DNA from: Flammeovirgaceae bacterium
GTDB taxonomy: Bacteria; Bacteroidota; Bacteroidia; Cytophagales; Cyclobacteriaceae
DNA: 11,092 nt
Direction: 5' to 3'
Assembly (NCBI GenBank): GCA_003228395.1
Contig: QIDJ01000365.1
Location: forward strand, 1 to 11,092
Part shown: positions 5,743 through 11,092 of the stretch, piece after piece
Numbering within the stretch: position 1 is the first letter of the stretch
Layout of the letters: every line of letters begins with the position of its first letter
Notes under the pieces: generated by a model
What the model saw: only the letters and a program-made list of their open reading frames with translations
What the model was told of the DNA's origin: nothing
The model's database searches: none
Translations under genes and position numbers: made by a program

Positions 5743-7461
5743 ATGACAATAAAAATTCCAATAAAACCACCGCGGACATTTATTCCGGAAAACTTCAACG
5801 TGGAATCATGGGAGCTTACAGAGCCCTGGTTCAAAGATTTACTAGATCGGAATATCAACTCAAAGGAGGATCTTGTCAGGTGGTTCAAAGATAGCAGCGA
5901 ACTCGAGTCGGTATTGTCAGAAGACCTGGCATGGCGGTATATCCGGATGACCTGCGATACCGCAAATGAGGAAGCAGTGAAGCAGTATCAGTTTTTTATA
6001 ACCGAAATCCAGCCGAAAGCCGCGCCCTACACCGACAAACTCAACCGAAAAGCGCTGGAATCACCGTTTATCGATGTCCTGGATCAATCCGGTTATAAAA
6101 TAATGATGCGGAGCATCCGGACGGAAGTAAAAATTTTCAGGGAGGAAAACATCCCCCTGCAAACCGAAATCCAGACAGAGGCGCAAAAATACGGTCTGTT
6201 ATCAGGCGCCATGACCGTGGAGGTTGACGGCAAAGAGCTTACGCTGCAGCAGGCTGGGGTGTTGTTGCAATCCACCGACAGGGCGTTGCGCGAGGAGGTG
6301 TATCATAAAATTGCCACGAGGCGCCTGGCCGACAAGAAAACGCTGGATGAGTTGTACACGAAACTGATCGGCTTACGCGATGAAGTTGCCCGCAATGCAG
6401 ATTTCAGCAATTTCAGGGACTACATGTTCGATGCCATGGGCCGCTTTGATTATACGCCGCAGGATTGCTTTGATTTTCACGAGTCCATTGCTTCCGAAGT
6501 AGTTCCGCTGCTGAATGATATGGCGAAAAAACGACAAAACAGGTTAAGTATAAAGGAATTAAAACCCTGGGACAAGGCCGTGGATCCGACCGGTAAGGAG
6601 GCGTTAAAACCCTTTAATACCGGTAATGAACTTCTGGAAAGATCGGTATCGGCGTTTTCAAAGCTCAGGCCTTATCTGGGCGAACGGTTGTCGATCATGA
6701 ATAAAATGGGCCATCTTGACCTGGAATCACGAAAAGCAAAAGCCCCGGGAGGATATAACTATCCGCTGGCCGAAACCGGTGTACCTTTTATTTTTATGAA
6801 TGCCACGTCCACGCTTCGCGATATGGTCACGCTCATGCATGAAGGCGGTCATGCAGTGCATTCTTTTCTTACGAAAGACCTGGAGTTAAGCGCCTTTAAA
6901 AACACTCCTTCTGAAGTGGCTGAGTTGGCGTCGATGGCCATGGAACTACTATCCATGGACCATTGGGACGTGTTTTTTGATTCTGAGGAAGAGTTGAAGC
7001 GGGCAAAGCGGGAACACCTGGAGCAACTGATTGAAACGCTGCCATGGGTAGCAACCATAGATAAATTCCAGCACTGGGTGTATGAAAACCCAAATCACAA
7101 GCTGCAAGAGCGGAAGGAAAGCTGGAACCGGGTATTTGATGAATTTAGCGACCACATTACCAACTGGGACGGCTTGCAGGAAATCAAGGACAATAGCTGG
7201 CAAAAACAGCTGCATCTTTTTGAAGTGCCCTTTTATTATATTGAATACGGAATGGCACAGCTTGGCGCCATTGCGGTGTGGAAAAACTACCGGGAAAACC
7301 CAAAGAAAGGCCTTGGGCAATACCTGGAGGCCTTGAGACTGGGATATACACGCCCCATTCCTGAAATATACGAAACGGCAGGGATCCGGTTTGATTTCAG
7401 CCGGGCGTATATCAGCAAACTAATGGAGTTTGTTAAGTCAGAGCTGGAGAGGTTGTATTGA
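5743..7461 (+). CDS. M3-family zinc oligopeptidase (oligoendopeptidase F-like)
   Basis: A complete 572-residue soluble metallopeptidase, of usual length for the bacterial M3B (oligoendopeptidase F) group. There is no signal peptide, so it acts in the cytoplasm, where the family cleaves short peptides during peptide recycling. The zinc site is visible: HEGGH at 366-370 (His366 and His370 as ligands, Glu367 as catalytic base) and a downstream SEVAELASMAME block (390-401), in which Glu394 is the likely third ligand. The C-terminal YYIEYGMAQLGAIAVWKNY (498-516) and LRLGYTRPIPEIYETAGIRF (531-550) match the conserved substrate-side segments of M3 enzymes, including the tyrosine-rich stretch that helps stabilise the transition state. 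The N-terminal half is helical, as in the family. The gene appears monocistronic: repeats lie just upstream and a 224-bp gap follows. The exact subfamily name (PepF or PZ-peptidase type) is uncertain. Confidence 0.94.
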   Translation: MTIKIPIKPPRTFIPENFNVESWELTEPWFKDLLDRNINSKEDLVRWFKDSSELESVLSEDLAWRYIRMTCDTANEEAVKQYQFFITEIQPKAAPYTDKLNRKALESPFIDVLDQSGYKIMMRSIRTEVKIFREENIPLQTEIQTEAQKYGLLSGAMTVEVDGKELTLQQAGVLLQSTDRALREEVYHKIATRRLADKKTLDELYTKLIGLRDEVARNADFSNFRDYMFDAMGRFDYTPQDCFDFHESIASEVVPLLNDMAKKRQNRLSIKELKPWDKAVDPTGKEALKPFNTGNELLERSVSAFSKLRPYLGERLSIMNKMGHLDLESRKAKAPGGYNYPLAETGVPFIFMNATSTLRDMVTLMHEGGHAVHSFLTKDLELSAFKNTPSEVAELASMAMELLSMDHWDVFFDSEEELKRAKREHLEQLIETLPWVATIDKFQHWVYENPNHKLQERKESWNRVFDEFSDHITNWDGLQEIKDNSWQKQLHLFEVPFYYIEYGMAQLGAIAVWKNYRENPKKGLGQYLEALRLGYTRPIPEIYETAGIRFDFSRAYISKLMEFVKSELERLY

Positions 7462-7685
7462 GACGATATTACAACCTCAAAATTTCACCGGTTTTTTCAA
7501 AGTCCCGATCCCATCTACTTAACCATATAATCCAGCACGGCATCCTTACCGGGTTTATTGTGTGTTTCATGCTTCATGCCGCACCACGACTTAAAAAATA
7601 AATATAGCAATATGAACGTCTTATTACTATAAACTTCCGATGCTTCTTCTTGCATTATTTATAAATTTGTCCAAAATCTATCGCA
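7462..7685. other. intergenic region upstream of the propeller protein gene
   Basis: This 224-bp gap holds the candidate -7 box listed below and a weak CGGCAT/ATGCCG inverted pair (7538-7543 and 7576-7581) with a 32-nt loop. I found no clear terminator for the peptidase gene and no credible small gene. Confidence 0.5.
7662..7669 (+). promoter_or_regulatory. candidate -7 box for the propeller/MscS operon
   Basis: TAAATTTG matches TAnnTTTG in full. With a 19-nt spacer the upstream GATG (7639-7642) matches the TTTG -33 element only in part. The box ends 16 bp before the TTG start at 7686, so the mRNA leader would be only about 10 nt long if this promoter is used. Confidence 0.45.
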
Positions 7686-10439
7686 TTGAAAAACAGGTAT
7701 ATCTTCCTTTTTTTTATTGTAGTTGCTGTGGCATCTGCAGTTTACTTCTTCAAAGAGGAACTGTTTTCAGGCAAGCCCGTTTCAACCTGGAGTTTTGTTC
7801 CCGAAACTGCTGCAGGCGTTTGGGAGTTTGAAGACCCTATAGATGACTGGAATAAATTTCTCGATACCGATCACTGGAAAAACCTGGCTCAACTTCCGTT
7901 TTTCAAAGATATCAACGAATCTCTGATCCGGATTGACAGCCTGACAGGTAAAGACGGGCTGATTGCCGATGCCTTAAAAACCGGTAATTTCCTGATGTCA
8001 GCACATACGGTGTCGAGCATCTCTTTTGATTTTGTCTATTACCTGAAAGTGGAGAAGGTGATTTACCAGGAAGAATTTATCCGTCTGACAGATCACTACA
8101 GAAAAGATGACCGGTATAGCTTCAGTGAAAGAAATTACCGCGGACAAATAATTACTGAGATAAAAGGAAAATCAACAGGGTTGGCTTTCACCTATATTTT
8201 ATATAAAAACCATCTAATCGGGAGCTTTACCGCGTTTCTGGTCGAAGATGTGATACGGACCATTCAGGGTGAAAATCAGGATTTTAAGTCTGCCAATCCG
8301 AATGCATTCGGCCTGGCGAGCCTTAAATTTGATGCAGGAAATATTTATATTAATTTGAGCAGGTTGTCCGCGTTTGATGCCTTGTTTTTCGAAAACAAAA
8401 ATCTGCCGTTCAACACATTTCTGAAGACACTGAATGGGTCAGGGTTTTTAGATATTGAATTTGACGAAAGTTACTTATTCCTGAGTGGCTTTTTAATTCC
8501 AGACAGTGATTCGACTTATTTACGGATTTTTAAAAACCAGCAGCCGGTTGCATCTGATTATTCTCAGCTTATTCCTGAAAATGCTGCCTTTATATTTTAT
8601 CAGTCATTCAGCGATGCCTCTGCCTGGCATAGCGAATTAAGGGAGTTATGGCAAATAAACGGAAGCACAGAAAATGCAGCCTTAGGTAGTTTTGTTGAAA
8701 AATATGATTTCGACCTCGAGCGCACCTTGTCGTGGATGAGCGGGCAGATCGTTCAGATATGGCCGGAAACGGTTGATATTCCTGCCTCAAAAATGCTTTT
8801 ACTGGGTGCAACGGATGTCTATGATGCTCTTAATCAATTAAATAAGCTGTCAGGCAATGTCAATGAGCAGGCAGGTGATACGCTGTATTACGAAAATTAT
8901 GGCCAGCATGTTATTAACCTTCTGAATATCAGCGAATTTCCTGCAAATATTTTCGGAGCGAGGTATGCAGGATATCCACAGTTATTTTATACGGTAATTG
9001 ACCAATTTGTGGTATTGTCGGATGATATTGAGACGATAAAGGAGCTTATAAACGACAGGGAAGATGAATACACCTGGAAGCAATCTATATCAAAAACCGG
9101 ATTTCTCAATCACAATCTGGAAGAATCGAATATGGGCTTATTTATCAATACTCCTAAAGCCTGGAATCTTATCCGGGACGAGCTTAACGCCGCCTGGCAG
9201 AAGCCATGGCAGGAATACGCCAGGTCGCTGAAGCATATGGAACTTATCGGTTTGCAGCTCAGCCATACCACCGGCAGAAAATTTTATGCGAGCATGGTTA
9301 TTAAACAGCGGAAACCAATAGTAATTGCGCGTAAGAGGCAAGACAAAATCGAAAAGATTCTGGCGGTTGCGATGGATACTACCATCACAATCAAACCTAA
9401 AGTTGTGAGAAACCACCGCAACGGAAGCCTGGAAATACTGGTGCAGGATAGTGCAAATCATCTGTACCTGGTTGATATGAATGGAAATATGTTGTGGGAA
9501 GTCAGCCTTGACGGACATGTTACCGATAGGATATACCAGATTGACTTTTTTAAGAATAAAAAACTACAATACCTGCTGGTTACAGATTCCTCCTTGTATA
9601 TCATTGACCGTAACGGCATAGTTATTTCCGGATATCCTGCAAAGATTGCTGACATAGAAGTGGACAGGTTATCGGTTGTTGATTATAACCGTACCAGGAA
9701 CTACCGGTTTATGCTTACAGGACAAAATGGAGATGTTTATCTGCTGGATAAGGAAGGCAACCGGCTGGATGGCTGGAATCCAAAATCGTATGGTAAGCGT
9801 TTTTCTATTCCACCTTTTCATTTACGGGTCAGGAGCAGGGATGTTTTTGTTGCTATCAGCGAAAATGGCATCGTGCATGCTACCAATCGCAGGGGCGAAA
9901 TGCTGCCCGGATTTCCGCTTGACCTGGAAACAGGCGTTTCAGGAGATATATTCTATCAGATCAAATCAGGGTTAGACAAAACATGGCTTACGGTTGTTAC
10001 CGTGGAAGGAGAAATCATTCAGTTTAATCTAAAAGGTAAGGTAATAAACCGGGTTCAGCTATATAAACCCTCCAGAGATACGGAATTCCGGCTTGTAAAA
10101 GAAAACCTTGGCAGATCGTATATTATTGCCAGGCAGGATCTGAACCGGCTTGCCATAGTTGATAAAGACGACCATGTACTGATGGAAAAGGATTTTCTGA
10201 CTTCGCATGAGCAGAAATTTGGCGTACAGTATTACAATTTCGGGGCAGGCAGGGAATTGATCTTTGTGCAAGGCGCTGAACCTGGTAAATTGCTCATGTA
10301 TGACATCATGGGAAATCTGAAATCGGCATCGATAAAAAGCGAATTTCCCGTGTCCGTTATTTATTATGAATCAAAAGAAAAGTATCATATTTACACGGCA
10401 CTTGGCGATAGTCTTTTTGTATATGGCGTACATGAATAA
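7686..10439 (+). CDS. membrane-anchored protein with C-terminal beta-propeller-like repeats
   Basis: A 917-residue protein I cannot assign to a named gene. Residues 4-22 (RYIFLFFIVVAVASAVYFF) form an uncleaved anchor or signal helix, leaving the rest probably in the periplasm. Residues about 33-545 are a large region opening with FVPETAAGVWEFEDPIDDW and later LIPENAAFIFYQSFSD (295-310). The repeated 'PE-x-A' plan suggests two related halves, resembling DUF3352-type proteins, but this is a tentative match. From about 590, seven motifs of the form 'h-Y-h-h-D-x-x-G-x-h' recur every 44-48 residues: YLVDMNGNML, YIIDRNGIVI, YLLDKEGNRL, HATNRRGEML, IQFNLKGKVI, AIVDKDDHVL and LMYDIMGNLK. A closing strand follows near 907. 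This pattern fits a seven- or eight-bladed PQQ/WD-like propeller, often a binding scaffold. The start is TTG; an in-frame stop at 7662 leaves no ATG or GTG upstream. The MscS-like gene follows after 10 bp. Confidence 0.8.
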   Translation: MKNRYIFLFFIVVAVASAVYFFKEELFSGKPVSTWSFVPETAAGVWEFEDPIDDWNKFLDTDHWKNLAQLPFFKDINESLIRIDSLTGKDGLIADALKTGNFLMSAHTVSSISFDFVYYLKVEKVIYQEEFIRLTDHYRKDDRYSFSERNYRGQIITEIKGKSTGLAFTYILYKNHLIGSFTAFLVEDVIRTIQGENQDFKSANPNAFGLASLKFDAGNIYINLSRLSAFDALFFENKNLPFNTFLKTLNGSGFLDIEFDESYLFLSGFLIPDSDSTYLRIFKNQQPVASDYSQLIPENAAFIFYQSFSDASAWHSELRELWQINGSTENAALGSFVEKYDFDLERTLSWMSGQIVQIWPETVDIPASKMLLLGATDVYDALNQLNKLSGNVNEQAGDTLYYENYGQHVINLLNISEFPANIFGARYAGYPQLFYTVIDQFVVLSDDIETIKELINDREDEYTWKQSISKTGFLNHNLEESNMGLFINTPKAWNLIRDELNAAWQKPWQEYARSLKHMELIGLQLSHTTGRKFYASMVIKQRKPIVIARKRQDKIEKILAVAMDTTITIKPKVVRNHRNGSLEILVQDSANHLYLVDMNGNMLWEVSLDGHVTDRIYQIDFFKNKKLQYLLVTDSSLYIIDRNGIVISGYPAKIADIEVDRLSVVDYNRTRNYRFMLTGQNGDVYLLDKEGNRLDGWNPKSYGKRFSIPPFHLRVRSRDVFVAISENGIVHATNRRGEMLPGFPLDLETGVSGDIFYQIKSGLDKTWLTVVTVEGEIIQFNLKGKVINRVQLYKPSRDTEFRLVKENLGRSYIIARQDLNRLAIVDKDDHVLMEKDFLTSHEQKFGVQYYNFGAGRELIFVQGAEPGKLLMYDIMGNLKSASIKSEFPVSVIYYESKEKYHIYTALGDSLFVYGVHE

Positions 10440-10449
10440 TTAATTAAAA

Positions 10450-11092
10450 ATGGCAACATTGAATTATCAGTTTATTAAAAAAAGTGCTGTACTGCTGCTG
10501 GTGCTGTGGCTTTATGATATAAGCCTTCTAAGTGCTCAGGAAGTGGCTGATTTATCAACGCCGTCACGTTCGCTCAGGTATTTCAGCCGGTATATGGACG
10601 AGGATAATTATAACCCTCAGAAAGCGGCAAATGTTTTTTACAGTGGTTATGCCACAAAGGAAGAATCACAGGAACTTGCCATAAAGTTTAAACAGATAAT
10701 TGACGGGAAAGGTATTTTTATTGATTTAGGGAAAATACCGGATATTCCTGATTTTGCCGATTCATTGACCCGAAAACATCTGTATCCAATCAATAGCGCT
10801 TATCCTGAGCTTTATCTTGAAAAGATTGGCCAGAGATGGTACTTCTCTCAAACAACTACCGAACAAATAATTATTCTTCATAAATCAACTTTTCCATTCG
10901 GCGCGGACAAACTGATCAATCTTGTACCAAAGGCAGGAAACAGAAAGGTTCTTGGTATAAAATTGTGGCAGTATTTCGGAATTCTTATCCTGGTCATCCT
11001 TTCGTTTATTGTTCATAAATTATTAAACACCCTTATATCCATTGTTTTTTCACGGTTACTGAAAAAATTTTCGGTTGAGCCCAATCTTGTCA
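10450..11092 (+). CDS. MscS-family mechanosensitive ion channel, 5' part
   Basis: The frame opens at ATG 10450 and runs to the window end without a stop, giving 214 residues of a longer gene. Residues 10-29 make a signal peptide (SAVLLLVLWLYDISLLSAQ; cleavage likely before Q30). A periplasmic domain of about 140 residues follows, with YFSRYMDEDNYNPQKAA, FKQIIDGKGIFIDLGKIPD and YPELYLEKIGQRWYFSQTT. It ends in FPFGADKLINLVPK and a first membrane helix, LWQYFGILILVILSFIVHKL (about 176-195). I recognise this N-terminal plan from Bacteroidota mechanosensitive ion channel proteins. The pore helix and MscS beta domain would lie beyond the window, so the family call rests on the N-terminal part. Such channels sit in the inner membrane and release solutes when the membrane is stretched. 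The 10-bp gap after the propeller gene indicates one operon. Confidence 0.75.
   Translation, partial: MATLNYQFIKKSAVLLLVLWLYDISLLSAQEVADLSTPSRSLRYFSRYMDEDNYNPQKAANVFYSGYATKEESQELAIKFKQIIDGKGIFIDLGKIPDIPDFADSLTRKHLYPINSAYPELYLEKIGQRWYFSQTTTEQIIILHKSTFPFGADKLINLVPKAGNRKVLGIKLWQYFGILILVILSFIVHKLLNTLISIVFSRLLKKFSVEPNLV

Noticed and set aside
6849-7320. Overlapping minus-strand open frames
   Set aside because: They are antisense to the zinc-binding and C-terminal parts of the M3 peptidase. No start signal or domain supports them.
7538-7581. CGGCAT/ATGCCG inverted pair as a terminator for the peptidase gene
   Set aside because: The stem is only 6 bp, the loop is 32 nt and no T-run follows.
7640-7831. 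63-codon plus-strand frame with a hydrophobic, cysteine-rich start
   Set aside because: Most of it overlaps the start of the 917-residue gene in another frame. It merely reads the signal-helix codons out of frame.

Overview
The window looks like an ordinary chromosomal segment from a member of the Bacteroidota (Cytophagia/Bacteroidia-like). Signs of this are secreted proteins whose signal peptides end in C-A-Q, starts without Shine-Dalgarno sequences, matches to the Bacteroidota -7 promoter box (TAnnTTTG), a MacB-type permease joined to a TolC-type outer membrane protein, and an MscS-family channel with a Bacteroidota-style periplasmic N-terminal domain. This assignment rests on protein style, not on a marker gene. 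No tRNA, rRNA, CRISPR array, transposase or phage gene is visible.

Layout. (1) 2-1721 is the end of an export operon: the C-terminus of an ABC permease overlaps a complete TolC-family outer membrane protein by 8 bp. (2) 1777-2190 encodes a small, basic, probably secreted protein of unknown function, followed by a 251-bp non-coding stretch with an AT-rich tandem repeat and alternative small hairpins. (3) 2442-3785, minus strand, is purB (adenylosuccinate lyase). (4) 3786-4099 is a divergent promoter region. (5) 4100-5206 is a flavin/NAD(P)H/2Fe-2S reductase of the PaaE type. (6) 5207-5742 is non-coding and packed with palindromic and inverted repeats, apparently a mosaic of dispersed repeat families. 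(7) 5743-7461 is an M3-family zinc oligopeptidase. (8) 7686-10439 is a 917-residue membrane-anchored protein with a C-terminal beta-propeller-like repeat region, followed after 10 bp by an MscS-family mechanosensitive channel cut by the window end.

How the genes work together. The permease and TolC protein should belong to one tripartite exporter whose ATPase and adaptor would lie upstream of the window. The propeller protein and the MscS-like channel are probably co-transcribed and may act together in the envelope. That link is inferred from spacing only. purB (purine synthesis), the reductase and the peptidase look like independent housekeeping units. I found no convincing undescribed defence or mobile system. 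The parts most worth a second look are the repeat mosaic, the propeller/MscS pair and the small secreted protein.
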